Numbered from the stretch's first letter, positions 54,501 through 63,794 are shown. The stretch is DNA of 64,000 bases from Bacteroidota bacterium (GCA_016183805.1 JACPDX010000010.1:1-64000); one strand, 5' to 3'. The notes: generated from the sequence alone by a model not told the origin. Made by a program: numbers and translations.

Positions 54501-55992
54501 AATCGAATATGATAAACCCTGCATACGTTAAATTTAATAATAGGGAAACGGATTGTTCTTTTGATAAGTGCATAAAATTGGATACTTGTTCTACCGTTAA
54601 AAAAGTGGTATCGAATTTTTGAGCCATACTTTTAATCAAATAAAGTGGGTTTTGATCAGAAAGTCCCGTTATATCATTGTAAATATCTAAACTAAAAAAA
54701 TTAGAAGACGAAAAGGAAGCGTCGGTTTTTGTTCCTCCAACTAAGTTTCCAAATTGTATCAATGGATCATCTAAATTCCATGTTAACATTTCAAAATCCA
54801 TATCAACCTGATGGTATGAATTATAATACGGTGCTATTTTAATTCCTTGATTATCACGAATCAACGTAACTCTTCTTTCGTTAATAAAAAACTTAAAAGA
54901 TAAGCCGGGATGATAAATAGAATCATTTTTTAAATAGATGGTAGCTGAAGAAATTTCCGAAACAATTCTTTCGGGTCTGATACTAAAAGCTCTTGAACCT
55001 ATTTTAGCAAATGGGTTGCCTTCTCTATAAAAAATTAAATAAGCATCTTGCTCATCATCTCCTCTACCAATTACTTTCCTTCCATTCATTGAAAAACCGC
55101 CAGTATAATCAACACCTTTTGCAATATTTTTTATCTGTAATATTTTTTCGTAAGAATCAAATCTTGGGTATGAAGCCTTATCGAAAGTAATTCCTGCTAA
55201 TACTTTTTCTTCCAATTTTCCTTTTAGTGGTTTTTGAAAATACAAATAATTGTAAAATGTTACGTTATCAATTTCAAAAGCCGGAGTTTTAAAAGAAATT
55301 ACATAATCGTTAATTTCAGCATAAACGGAGTCTTTACTGTATTCAGCCCTTTCCCAAGTTACTTTTCCTCCAATACCAACCCACTTATTTTCGGTTGGAT
55401 AGTATATTCCTTTAGTGTTGTATATAGTAGAACTGTCGCCTTTTGAATAACAGATAAGATTTAGCGCAGAAAACTCAATAGTTGGTAAACTATCGTAGCC
55501 AAATTTGTAATTGTTATTACTCGATTTCCAGATATTTGCAGCCGATTTATAAAGTGCTCCTTCTTCAAAAAGTGAATTACATGATTCTAAATAATCAGAG
55601 AGTCTGTTTTTATCATTATCGTCCAATACTTTAACTAAAATATTTTGCCACTCATCAAAACTCTCGGGTGTTTGATATTTACTGTTTACAAATTTTGAAA
55701 TGGTAAATAAATAATTCTTAAAATCCGGAAATGCTTTTTTCTTTTTATTCAACATTAAGTTGGCAACCATATAAACTCCCTGACGTTGGTCTTCGGTAAA
55801 TTTACCACCAAACCAATCCCATGAAAATTCATCCATTACCGCCTTTCCATCTTCTTTTCTGGAAACCATTAAAAACTCTTCCATTTCATGAAAAAATGCC
55901 GATGAATCAGATGAAAACTGTTTTATTTTAGTTTGTGAGAAACCAGAAATTGTAGCTATTAATAAAGTGAAAGAAAGAAAATATTTAACCAT
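51553..55992 (-). CDS. Giant secreted protein of unknown function
   Basis: A 1479-residue protein with a signal peptide (FLSFTLLIATISGFSQ). No domain is recognised with certainty. An alpha-helical region (about 30-160) is followed by a very long beta-rich region with many repeated short strands and Asp/Asn turns. It ends in a charged segment (DKRKAKAEKGQEPYQF). It resembles the large beta-helical or AsmA-like lipid-bridge proteins in overall style only. It sits between prmA and the 2304-residue protein, all on the minus strand, suggesting an envelope role. Function unknown. Confidence 0.8.
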   Translation of the reverse strand: MVKYFLSFTLLIATISGFSQTKIKQFSSDSSAFFHEMEEFLMVSRKEDGKAVMDEFSWDWFGGKFTEDQRQGVYMVANLMLNKKKKAFPDFKNYLFTISKFVNSKYQTPESFDEWQNILVKVLDDNDKNRLSDYLESCNSLFEEGALYKSAANIWKSSNNNYKFGYDSLPTIEFSALNLICYSKGDSSTIYNTKGIYYPTENKWVGIGGKVTWERAEYSKDSVYAEINDYVISFKTPAFEIDNVTFYNYLYFQKPLKGKLEEKVLAGITFDKASYPRFDSYEKILQIKNIAKGVDYTGGFSMNGRKVIGRGDDEQDAYLIFYREGNPFAKIGSRAFSIRPERIVSEISSATIYLKNDSIYHPGLSFKFFINERRVTLIRDNQGIKIAPYYNSYHQVDMDFEMLTWNLDDPLIQFGNLVGGTKTDASFSSSNFFSLDIYNDITGLSDQNPLYLIKSMAQKFDTTFLTVEQVSNFMHLSKEQSVSLLLNLTYAGFIIFDYDNMNFIVKPKLLDWVKSSAGKLDYDVINFSSNIQGASNGTLSLLNYDLTLRGVNSIHLSDSQQVTIYPDKKELILKKNRDFDFSGVVQAGRFDIMGSNFSFKYDEFKINMPNVDSLRIYAETGKIDDLGKPIIMPVKTVINKINGDLLIDKPNNKSGVKPFAEYPILNSFKESYVYYDRSSIQGGSYKRDNFYFQVKPFTIDSLDNFTNASLRFDGTLQSAGIFPDFEETLTLQADHSLGFIRKTPPEGYPMYGNKGKFTNEIQLSHNGLKGDGKLEYIASTTFSNEFIFLPDSMIAVAQSYNVKENPVAVEFPPVEGVNIKTTWFPKKDYMIHKQITEPIKMYDMKSVMHGQTRIQPDGLFGSGTFEFEKAELESNEISFRFSEFSADTANFRLKDAELAGELTFSTTNVNAFVSFKERFGQFKSNGGGSFIEFPQNQYICYMDEFKWFMDTDGIELSAGEQKDADAADVKLEGAQFISVHPEQDSLSFFSTKAKYDLRKKIINAEGVKFMNVADAMVYPDSGNVIVEKQAKMKTLHNAKIVASYVTQNHHIYDATVNVFGKRKYAGTGNIDYVDELSTTQTIYLENIGVDTTGQTYATGQISDTANFKLSPFYEYKGKIKLFANNEFLTFDGRGRILHDCNLINRDWFTFESQINPNDIYIPIDTNTLDVFKNPLYAGIYSSPDSLGIYTSFVNNKKNYSNLEVIRATGFLHYDKENSEYKISNKDKLQEMSFGGNYLSLNTKNCKSYAEGKINLSADLGQVDINSAGVINQNLIDNDVVFDLVMLIDFFFNEDALRNISKKLQQASELDPAKLDRPTFEKGLREVIGKTEADKLIAQANLYGEFKKLPEELKKALVFNDVKFKWDDVNKRYKSFSKIGISNIGKEQVNKYVDGKIEIVKKRSGDILNIYLEIDKNNWYFFNYTRGMMQAISSDADFNTIIQETKPDKRKAKAEKGQEPYQFMYSSEKKKIDFVRKFDD

Positions 55993-55995
55993 AAA

Positions 55996-56826
55996 TTAAT
56001 TTGTTAAATGTAAAAGAGTCCAATCGTTTTTAGTGTTTTTATTTAATAAAGTTAACCCATTTTTAGCAGCTTCTTCAAGTAATAAATCGGTGTCGGAACT
56101 AAAAAAACCACTTAATAAAACACGACTGTTTTTATTAAGTGTGTTGCAGTAATTTTTCAAATCTTGTAATAAAATGTTTCTGTTAATATTAGCTATTACA
56201 ACATCAAACCTTTTGTTTTCGATACATTCTGCCCCTCCTTTTAATACTTTAATTTTAGAGCAACTATTTTTAGTGATGTTGTCTAATGTATTTTCATAAG
56301 CCCAATCATCAATATCAACAGCCAAAATATTTTTTGCTTTTTTCTGCTCTGCTAAAATTGCCAAAACTCCCGTTCCACAACCCATGTCTAGTACATTTTT
56401 TTCGGTTAAATCCATTTCTAATAGTTCTTGTATCATTAAAAAAGTGGTTTCATGATGACCGGTACCAAACGACATTTTTGGTTCTATGATAATCTCGTAC
56501 TCAATATTTTCGGCAAACTGATGAAATGGTGCTCTCACCACACATTTGTTATTTACATTTATTGGTTCAAAGCTTTGTTCCCAAACTTCGTTCCAATTTT
56601 GGTTTTGGATAACATTTTTGGTGTATTCTATTTTAAAGTAAGCATGATTGAACGAATTAAGGCTTTTCATCAAATCTTCATCAAACATCGACTCTTGAAT
56701 GTATGCATCAACACCTTCGTTAGATTCAACAAAACTTTCAAAACCTATTTCACCTAATTCAGCTACCACAATATCTCTGGCAATATTTACAGGATCGATA
56801 ACAACCTTAATTTCTATATAATTCAT
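55996..56826 (-). CDS. prmA: Ribosomal protein L11 methyltransferase
   Basis: A 276-residue SAM-dependent methyltransferase. The N-terminal substrate-recognition domain contains QNWNEVWEQSFEPI, and the SAM motif I is VLDMGCGTGVLAI. The NxxR-like catalytic loop is in VIANINRNILL. It methylates ribosomal protein L11. It precedes the 1479-residue gene by 3 nt. Confidence 0.93.
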   Translation of the reverse strand: MNYIEIKVVIDPVNIARDIVVAELGEIGFESFVESNEGVDAYIQESMFDEDLMKSLNSFNHAYFKIEYTKNVIQNQNWNEVWEQSFEPINVNNKCVVRAPFHQFAENIEYEIIIEPKMSFGTGHHETTFLMIQELLEMDLTEKNVLDMGCGTGVLAILAEQKKAKNILAVDIDDWAYENTLDNITKNSCSKIKVLKGGAECIENKRFDVVIANINRNILLQDLKNYCNTLNKNSRVLLSGFFSSDTDLLLEEAAKNGLTLLNKNTKNDWTLLHLTN

Positions 56827-56996
56827 GTCTGTTTATTAAACAATGATAAAAAAACAAAAAAAAACAATGACTTTCTAATTATAGTAAAACAGTTTTTAAC
56901 ATTTTTTAGCTTGTTACTTACTTCGTTATATTTTAATTTTAACTTATGAACTAAGCGAAGCGAACTCACGAATACCAATGAAAATAATAAACGTTT

Positions 56997-57608
56997 ATGA
57001 GTAAAATTAAGATAATTCTTTCATTCATCCTTTTGTTTTTTTACCAACTTATTCAATCACAAGTTAAAGATACTTCAACAAGTTATATTTTAAGTGGAAC
57101 TGTTGTAAATGGTGAAACCAACGAATTGTTAATTGGAGCACATTTAATTACCCACCAACATATTGGAACAAAAACAGATGAAACAGGTGTTTTTACTATA
57201 AATGTTGCAGAAAATGATACCATCACAATATCGTATGTCGGATATAAAACAATGCACTACATTACTCCTTATCAAGAAAAGGGGAAGAAGTATTTGATAA
57301 AATTCAAATTATACACCGATTCTATTTCATTAAAAGAAGTAGAGATTTTTCCATGGCCCAGTTATGAAGAATTTAAGAAAGCTTTTGCTGAACTAAAATC
57401 TAAAGAGCCGGAAATTAAAATGGAAGGTGTAAAATTGTATCAAGACAGAAATATTAATCCATTGGAGTTTTCTGCTTTAAGTATCCTTACTAATCCAATT
57501 TCTTTTATGTATGACAAACTTTTTGATAAAAAAGCAAAACAACGTAGACGAATCATTCGAAGTAGAAAAACAATAAAAGAATCTTCATTTATAGAAGATG
57601 ACGAATGA
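56997..57608 (+). CDS. Secreted carboxypeptidase-regulatory-like domain protein
   Basis: A 203-residue protein with a signal peptide (SFILLFFYQLIQSQ) and a beta-sandwich CarboxypepD_reg-like domain (about 30-110; LSGTVVNGETNELLIGAHLI, TDETGVFTI, ITISYVGYKT). The C-terminal third is basic and helical (KKAKQRRRIIRSRK). It is likely periplasmic or outer-membrane associated, as with similar small proteins near TonB systems, though no TonB receptor is present here. Confidence 0.85.
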   Translation: MSKIKIILSFILLFFYQLIQSQVKDTSTSYILSGTVVNGETNELLIGAHLITHQHIGTKTDETGVFTINVAENDTITISYVGYKTMHYITPYQEKGKKYLIKFKLYTDSISLKEVEIFPWPSYEEFKKAFAELKSKEPEIKMEGVKLYQDRNINPLEFSALSILTNPISFMYDKLFDKKAKQRRRIIRSRKTIKESSFIEDDE

Positions 57609-57675
57609 AAAATTGTTAAAAAGTTGATTAAAATAAAAAAATTGTTAAAAATATAACTTTACTGCTTTTTTTTTG

Positions 57676-57683
57676 TAGATTTG
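57676..57683 (+). promoter_or_regulatory. Promoter -7 box of ACT-like protein gene
   Basis: TAGATTTG matches TAnnTTTG, 32 nt before the start codon at 57716. Confidence 0.6.
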
Positions 57684-57715
57684 AAGTCAACACATAAACT
57701 ATTTTTATAGAAACT

Positions 57716-58378
57716 ATGAAAGCGACACACATTTTAGTTGAAGAAATTATCAAAAAATCTCCCTTTTTAGAAGAGGCTCTTGCCGAAGGAATTATTAATT
57801 TATCTTCGTTATCAAGACAAATAAAACCAGAAATTGATGAAATAACTAAACATGATGTTCAGATTGGTGCTATTGTAATGGCTTTAAAAAGGCTTTCTCC
57901 AAAATTCGACCCTAATTTAAAAATTAGGGTAAAAAAAGTAATTAATAAACTGGGAGATATTACTGTTCGTTCAAGAATTACTTACTATACATTTAAAAAT
58001 TCAGAAACAATAGTTGACAGACAAGCTGATTTACTTAAAAAAATTAAAGGCAAAAAAGATACTTTTTTTGCTTTCTCTCAAGGAGTTTATGAAACTACCA
58101 TTATTTTAAGTGATTCAGAACATGATGATGTTGATTCTATCTTTAAAAATGAAAGTTTAATTCAAGAAACAAAAGGTTTATCATCATTAACCATAAAATT
58201 ACCAAGTGAGAATGCCGATGTTTCTGGTATTTATTACTTTATTCTTAAAAAAATAGCGTGGGAAGGAATTAATATTTTAGATATCATTTCAACCATGCAC
58301 GAATTTACCATTATAGTTGATGATGATAGTATTGACAGAGCTTTTACTATTCTAAAAAATCTAAATAAAGGGATTTAA
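57716..58378 (+). CDS. ACT-domain-like regulatory protein
   Basis: A 220-residue cytoplasmic protein. The N-terminal part is helical (residues 1-75; HILVEEIIKKSPFLEEALAE). The C-terminal half has two ACT-like betaalpha units (TTIILSDSEHDDVDSIF and YYFILKKIAWEGINILDII, STMHEFTIIVDDDSIDRAFT) as found in aspartate kinases, but no kinase domain. It is possibly an amino-acid-sensing regulator. Family known in Bacteroidota as an uncharacterised aspartate-kinase-like protein. Confidence 0.75.
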   Translation: MKATHILVEEIIKKSPFLEEALAEGIINLSSLSRQIKPEIDEITKHDVQIGAIVMALKRLSPKFDPNLKIRVKKVINKLGDITVRSRITYYTFKNSETIVDRQADLLKKIKGKKDTFFAFSQGVYETTIILSDSEHDDVDSIFKNESLIQETKGLSSLTIKLPSENADVSGIYYFILKKIAWEGINILDIISTMHEFTIIVDDDSIDRAFTILKNLNKGI

Positions 58379-58410
58379 TCCGTTAAAAAATAACTGCCTT
58401 TAAATAAAAA

Positions 58411-58440
58411 AAAATCGAACTATGCATTCGAGATTTTTTT
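58411..58440. terminator. Bidirectional terminator
   Basis: AAATCGAA/TTCGAGATTT with one bulge, T-runs on both strands (58433-58440 plus strand; A-run 58405-58414 for the minus strand), between convergent genes. Confidence 0.7.
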
Positions 58441-59371
58441 ATGAATTTACTTTTTCGTTAACAATGTAAGTAGGTCGTTGTTTTACACTTTCAAAAATCC
58501 TACCCACATACAAACCCACCATTCCTAATACAGAAATGATGGCACCCGAAAAAAAGCTTAGCAACAAAGCCAAACTTGCCCAACCATCAGTTCTGTAATC
58601 GCCTAAAAAATACATGATTACTAAAAGCACAGCCGAAACAACTGAAAACAAAGAAAGTAAAACACCAAATTTTACAGCCAAACGAAGTGGTTTGTCCGAA
58701 AAAGTTAAAATAGTATTAATAGCCAATCGCAAACGTTTATTAAAAGAATAGGACGATTTTCCATCTTCACGCTCGGCATGTTCAATTTCAACTTTAATAT
58801 AATTAAACCCTATTAATTGCTGCAACATGGGATAATATCGGTTATGGTCTTTAACCAAAGCCATAGCATTTACCGCTTTGCGATGATAACACACAAAATT
58901 GGCTACTGTTCTGTCTTGTTTTGTTTCGGTTAAGTAACCTAAAACATTATAAAATATGCGTGAAAGCATTTTTTTTATAAAATCATCCTGACGATTTTTT
59001 CTACTGGCAACTACAATTTCAAACCCTTCTTTGGCTTTATTTAATAGTTTATAAATTTCTTCGGGTTGGTCTTGCAAATCACAATCCATGGTTATTACAT
59101 ATTTACCTTTACTGACATCCAGCCCTGCTTGTATAGCATGTTGCTGACCATAATTTCGGCTCAGTTTTACTCCTTTAACTTTTGGATTTTTGTTGCAATT
59201 GTCAATAATTTTTTTCCAAGAATGGTCGAATCCGCAATCTTCAACCAAAATAATTTCATAATTATCAGTAATCTGAGAAACCGATGCTACCATTCGTTCA
59301 ACTAATTTATCCACCAAATTTTCTGCTCGGTAAACTGGGCTTACTATTGATATTTCTATTTCTTCAGTCAT
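58439..59371 (-). CDS. Family 2 glycosyltransferase (polyprenol-phosphate type)
   Basis: A 310-residue GT2 enzyme. The N-terminal GT-A domain has ISIVSPVYRAENLVDKLVER, the DxD-type MDCDLQDQPEEI, and ASRKNRQDD. The C-terminus has two membrane segments (LSLFSVVSAVLLVIMYFLG, LLLSFFSGAIISVLGMVGLY). This is the DPM1/GtrB/ArnC-like architecture that loads sugar onto a lipid carrier. It is the last gene of the sugar operon, 10 nt after the methyltransferase gene. Confidence 0.92.
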   Translation of the reverse strand: MTEEIEISIVSPVYRAENLVDKLVERMVASVSQITDNYEIILVEDCGFDHSWKKIIDNCNKNPKVKGVKLSRNYGQQHAIQAGLDVSKGKYVITMDCDLQDQPEEIYKLLNKAKEGFEIVVASRKNRQDDFIKKMLSRIFYNVLGYLTETKQDRTVANFVCYHRKAVNAMALVKDHNRYYPMLQQLIGFNYIKVEIEHAEREDGKSSYSFNKRLRLAINTILTFSDKPLRLAVKFGVLLSLFSVVSAVLLVIMYFLGDYRTDGWASLALLLSFFSGAIISVLGMVGLYVGRIFESVKQRPTYIVNEKVNS

Positions 59372-59381
59372 TGTTGTTGTG

Positions 59382-60095
59382 CTAATTTTTAATTACTCTA
59401 ACATAGTATTGTGCTCCAATCGGCATCCAAGTTAATATTTTTTCGAGAAAAAGAAATGGATTAAACAATTGGTGACGAGGAAAAAACAACGTATAGTTGA
59501 GTTGGTTTAGAGTTAGACCACTTTTAATGATGATGGTTTTATGATAAGAAGGTTTTAACAATACAGCTTCTTTGTCGAATTCGCATTCATTCACCACTTT
59601 TCGTGTTAATGGGTTGTTCGGATTGTGTTCAAAATTATAAAATCGACCGCCCTTTTTTAAAATACGTTTAATTTCCAATAAAATACCTTCATGTAGGTGG
59701 TGTTCAATATGATGGAATACCATTGAAGTAAAAATCAAATCAAATTCCTCAATATTAAATGGAATTTTTAATCCATCGAAAACAGCGAAAGTAGTATCAA
59801 TAACCTGCTTTTTTTGTGCCTGACGAATACTTTCCTCTGACACATCAATGCCAAAAATGGTAGCATTTGGAAAATGCTTTCGCAAATAAACCGAACTATT
59901 ACCATCACCACAACCAAAATCGAGTATTCTCAAAGGTTTGGCTGCCTCTTCAAACTTCAACAATTCTAATATTTTGTATTCACTAAAAAAATCACTATCA
60001 GTTCCACTCATCGCAATTGCTTTGTTATGTGTATCACGATAATCTTCAGCAAATTCATCAAAATTATCAAAGGCTCTTTTATTAGTATTAGTCAT
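59382..60095 (-). CDS. SAM-dependent methyltransferase, class I
   Basis: A 237-residue methyltransferase. Motif I is LDFGCGDGNSSVYL. Post-I IFGIDVSEES and motif FTSMVFHHIEHHL follow. It could methylate a sugar or a lipid carrier; the substrate is unknown. It overlaps the oxidoreductase gene by 8 nt within the sugar operon. Confidence 0.88.
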   Translation of the reverse strand: MTNTNKRAFDNFDEFAEDYRDTHNKAIAMSGTDSDFFSEYKILELLKFEEAAKPLRILDFGCGDGNSSVYLRKHFPNATIFGIDVSEESIRQAQKKQVIDTTFAVFDGLKIPFNIEEFDLIFTSMVFHHIEHHLHEGILLEIKRILKKGGRFYNFEHNPNNPLTRKVVNECEFDKEAVLLKPSYHKTIIIKSGLTLNQLNYTLFFPRHQLFNPFLFLEKILTWMPIGAQYYVRVIKN

Positions 60096-61050
60096 TTATT
60101 TTATCTTTTAATTCTTGCAACAACCTGCTTTGGTTTAAAATTTCGGCATATTTTTTATCCCTATCATTTTCAAATATACAGCGTTTAAATTCATTTAGTA
60201 TATTCACAAAATGATTTTCTGCATTTACCTCATAATTAAACACTTCCCCTTGAATTTCTAAAGTTATGGTTGGTTTAAAATGGGCTGTGGGAGTAAATGC
60301 ACGTTGAGCTGTAATTTTACCTTTGCTTCCCCAAAGTTCATAATTGCATTGATAAAAATTATCAAAACCAAAAGCTACTTCACTAAAAACTCCTGTTTTA
60401 CTTTTTAAATATGCACCTCCAAAAATATCAACTTCGTTAGTGTTGTAATTTAAGGTCGATGCTGCTACCTCTAAATCGTTTCCTAAAAACAACTGACTTG
60501 CTCTAACTGTATATGCCGCAGCATCTAACAATGCCCCTCCGCCTAATTCTTTATTGTACCTAAAATTGTCATTAGCCAGTGGAGGGAAACCAAACGAGCT
60601 TCTAAAACAACGTAATTCTCCTATTTTTCCTTCTTCTATCAATTGTTTTACAAAACGGTGCTGACCATGGTACAAAAACATAAAATTTTCCATAATAAGC
60701 AAATCTTTTTCTTTGGCATTTTGAACCATTTTTTTTGCCGAAACATGACTCATAGCCAGCGATTTTTCGACCAAAACATGCTTGTTTGCAACTAAAGCCT
60801 TCATTATCCATTCTTCGTGTAATCCGGTAGGTAAAGGCATATAAATTGCATCAATGTCTTTTCTATCCATTAATTTTTGATAGCCTTCGATAGCCTCTCC
60901 TCCAAATTCGGCAGTAAACTCGTTAGCCTTTGCTAAGGTTCTGCTAGCAATAGCTACCAACTCAAATTCGGGTATGGATAATATAGCCGGTATTACACTC
61001 CGTTTAGCAATATTGGCACAACCTAAAACACCTATTTTCAGCTTCTTCAT
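60088..61050 (-). CDS. Gfo/Idh/MocA-family oxidoreductase
   Basis: A 320-residue NAD(P)-dependent oxidoreductase. The N-terminal motif is GVLGCANIAKRSVIPAIL. MPLPTGLHEEW and HVLVEKSLA give the cofactor and catalytic Lys (EKS, usual EKP). Together with an NDP-hexose 2,3-dehydratase it fits the 3-ketoreductase step in 2,6-dideoxyhexose biosynthesis. It starts 1 nt after that gene stops. Confidence 0.88.
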   Translation of the reverse strand: MKKLKIGVLGCANIAKRSVIPAILSIPEFELVAIASRTLAKANEFTAEFGGEAIEGYQKLMDRKDIDAIYMPLPTGLHEEWIMKALVANKHVLVEKSLAMSHVSAKKMVQNAKEKDLLIMENFMFLYHGQHRFVKQLIEEGKIGELRCFRSSFGFPPLANDNFRYNKELGGGALLDAAAYTVRASQLFLGNDLEVAASTLNYNTNEVDIFGGAYLKSKTGVFSEVAFGFDNFYQCNYELWGSKGKITAQRAFTPTAHFKPTITLEIQGEVFNYEVNAENHFVNILNEFKRCIFENDRDKKYAEILNQSRLLQELKDKIND

Positions 61051-61051
61051 T

Positions 61052-62473
61052 TTATATAAACTTAACTGCAGAAAGTAAACTTCTGGATTGAATATTGAGG
61101 TAATTGTTAAACTTAATAAACGTTTTCATTTGATTTAAGGTCATCCAAATATATTTTTCGGGCAAATAATTGTTAAACTCCTCTCCTACTTCAATAATCA
61201 TGTTTTGGTTTTGTTCTTCAAAAAATCGACCTCCTTCTTCTGATTGATGGGCTGAATAACAAATTTTTGCACCATGTTTCTTCGGCTCAAGTACATATTC
61301 AAGAAATTCAACTTCATATTCGCTTAAACCTTTACGATAATTACCTGTTAAACATTGAACTGTTGGGGCCAATTCAATAATATCAAAATTACCCGATTCT
61401 AATTTTGCTTGTACCAAAAAGTGATAAACGCCATTTATTTTTTTAATGATAAAAGCAATAATACCTTCTTGAGCCGATTTTACCAAAGGTTGTGTCCAAC
61501 TGTTTACTTCACGGTTTCCTATTTCCGCTTTTACCGCAATAACTGAAAAATATTTATGTTGATTGTGATGAATGGAATATTCATCTTTTTGCCAATCTTT
61601 AATACTGTTTAATGGTATTTTTTCAACCTCCAATTCGGCATACGATTTTAAACGAGTAATCCAAGAAATAATGTGTTCGATAGAATACAAGGCGTTATTG
61701 GTGTCTAATTCAGATAACAGTAAACTATTTTCGTAAGAATCACTATTGTGATAGTTTTCGATTTGTGCTAAAGTTGTAATATCTCCAAATGGAATTCCGG
61801 AAATAACCGTTCTGGTATCCATGTTGATGATGTTATCGTGAGTCAACAATTCTTTTATTTGCCCAAGTGTTAACCAACAAAAATTTTCCTTCAATTCAAT
61901 TTCGCTTGAAACTTCTATAATAATATTTCTGTTACGTTTTTTTAAAAATCTAGCCCCTTGTTCCGATTGTAATTGGTCTAACAACACCTTTACGTCGTTT
62001 CGTTTATCCAAAAAATATTCTAAATACAACGGTGGATTACCTTTGTGTACTTGTGTATAGTTGCTTTTGGTAGCTTGTAATGTTGGTGAAATTTGAACTG
62101 CATTAATGTTGCCAGGTTCAATTTTAGCTTGCATTAAAAAACAAAGCACACCGTTTATTTTTTTTGTGATGATGCCTAAAAATCCAATTTCAGGTTGATT
62201 AATAATGGGTTGCGACCATTCTGCTACATTACCCCAATTGGTTTTAACATAAATTCCTTCGATAGAAAAAAATTTACCTGACGAATGTTCTAAATTCCCT
62301 GTTTGTGGATTAAATCCCCAATGTTCCATTTCCGAAAAAGGAATTGGAGTTATTTTGTGATACGTTTCCTTTTTTTTCTGATTTAACCATTCAAAAAAAT
62401 CAGCTAACTTCATTAACGGGTTTTCTATCGTTAATGCCGACTTTAAAAAATTGTATTTGATGTCGTCATTCAT
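61052..62473 (-). CDS. NDP-hexose 2,3-dehydratase
   Basis: A 473-residue protein with two homologous halves, each ending in GIITKKINGVLCFLMQAKIE and FIIKKINGVYHFLVQAKLE type blocks followed by (I/L)SPT(L/V)Q. It is a duplicated dehydratase as in TylX3/EryBVI enzymes that remove water from NDP-4-keto-6-deoxyglucose for 2-deoxysugars. It is the first gene of an operon with a 3-ketoreductase-like protein, methyltransferase and GT2. A 4,6-dehydratase is not in the window. Confidence 0.9.
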   Translation of the reverse strand: MNDDIKYNFLKSALTIENPLMKLADFFEWLNQKKKETYHKITPIPFSEMEHWGFNPQTGNLEHSSGKFFSIEGIYVKTNWGNVAEWSQPIINQPEIGFLGIITKKINGVLCFLMQAKIEPGNINAVQISPTLQATKSNYTQVHKGNPPLYLEYFLDKRNDVKVLLDQLQSEQGARFLKKRNRNIIIEVSSEIELKENFCWLTLGQIKELLTHDNIINMDTRTVISGIPFGDITTLAQIENYHNSDSYENSLLLSELDTNNALYSIEHIISWITRLKSYAELEVEKIPLNSIKDWQKDEYSIHHNQHKYFSVIAVKAEIGNREVNSWTQPLVKSAQEGIIAFIIKKINGVYHFLVQAKLESGNFDIIELAPTVQCLTGNYRKGLSEYEVEFLEYVLEPKKHGAKICYSAHQSEEGGRFFEEQNQNMIIEVGEEFNNYLPEKYIWMTLNQMKTFIKFNNYLNIQSRSLLSAVKFI

Positions 62474-62654
62474 TAATTAAGCTAAAGTAATCATATATTT
62501 TTTTAATCTAATTTTAAAAATACTTATTCTGATGAAAACAGTTGGTATTCCTACAAAAAACACACGTATTTATTTGTAAAACAACAAACTAAGAAAAAAT
62601 AAATTTGCTTTCTTTACTAAAATAGTTGTAAATTGGTGTTAAATTTTTCCGTAA

Positions 62655-63794
62655 ATGATACAAGAACCTATAAATCTACTTGAAGAACTTGATAGTGCAT
62701 CGAGTTTACACACCTTAAAAAGAGATGATATTGATGCCTTAATGCTTGTGTTTGCCAAACGGGTTACTCATGTTTTAAAAATTGAGCGAACCAATGTTTG
62801 GCTTTTTAATCACGAAAAAGATGCTATGGTATCTATTGGTGAGTACGATGATAGAAATAAACAATTTAGTAAAAACAACATTATTTACCAAAACGATTGT
62901 CCTAATTATATTAAAGCAATAAGCAGGAATAAAATAATTGTGATAAAAAATGTACTCGAACACCCCTATACCAATGAATTAAATTCTAGCTATTCTATAC
63001 CCAACAATGTAATTTCTTTGATGGATATTCCTTTGCGAATTTGTGGGGAATTAATTGGTGTGTTTTGTTTTGAAAAAACAGGTAAAGTTGAAAAGACTTT
63101 TACTGAAGAAGAACAAACGTTTGCGATGAGTTTGGCAATTGTTGTTGCTTCTAATTTAGAGGCTCGACACCGAAGGATTGCCCAGCAGCAATTAGAATTT
63201 GCATTAAAAGAGAAAGAATTATTGATTAAAGAAATTAACCACCGTGTAAAAAACAATTTATCCATTTTAATTAGTTTGCTTCGATTAGCAAAAAACCAGA
63301 GTAAAAATGCCAAAGTCCCGGAAATACTTCAAGAATTTGAACAACGGGTTATGGCAATGCTTAAAATACACGATTTACTACATGAATCGAATAATCATAC
63401 TTCTGTTAATTTATCGGATTACATCAAAGAAATAACTCATGAATTTCAGCAATCGTTTAATCAAACAAAAATTATTGCTGAAATTAAAAAAGTTGACTTA
63501 GAACTAACCTCAAAAGTTGCTCTTCATATTGGATTAGCTGTTACCGAGATTTTTTTAAATGGTATAAAATATGGTAATGAAGATGATGTAAATTATACTA
63601 TTTATCTAAAACTTAATAAAACCGATGAGAAAACAGTTTTAGTGATTGGAAACACCGGAAAAGGATTTGATTTTGAGAAAAAAATACAACAAAACACTTT
63701 AGGGCTTTCTATCATAAAAGACCTTATTGAAGATTTAAACATTACTATTAAATATCCAACGAAAGAAAATTGTTGTTATGAATTGGAATTTTAA
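62655..63794 (+). CDS. Sensor histidine kinase, GAF and HisKA_2 domains
   Basis: A 379-residue cytoplasmic kinase without membrane segments. The GAF domain is about 20-165 (SLMDIPLRICGELIGVFCFE). The HisKA_2 dimerisation domain follows, with phospho-acceptor His196 in KEINHRVKNNLSIL. The HATPase_c domain has VTEIFLNGIKYGN (N box), VIGNTGKGFDF (G1) and LGLSIIKDLIEDL. This kinase class signals through a separate response regulator, none of which is adjacent. Confidence 0.93.
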   Translation: MIQEPINLLEELDSASSLHTLKRDDIDALMLVFAKRVTHVLKIERTNVWLFNHEKDAMVSIGEYDDRNKQFSKNNIIYQNDCPNYIKAISRNKIIVIKNVLEHPYTNELNSSYSIPNNVISLMDIPLRICGELIGVFCFEKTGKVEKTFTEEEQTFAMSLAIVVASNLEARHRRIAQQQLEFALKEKELLIKEINHRVKNNLSILISLLRLAKNQSKNAKVPEILQEFEQRVMAMLKIHDLLHESNNHTSVNLSDYIKEITHEFQQSFNQTKIIAEIKKVDLELTSKVALHIGLAVTEIFLNGIKYGNEDDVNYTIYLKLNKTDEKTVLVIGNTGKGFDFEKKIQQNTLGLSIIKDLIEDLNITIKYPTKENCCYELEF

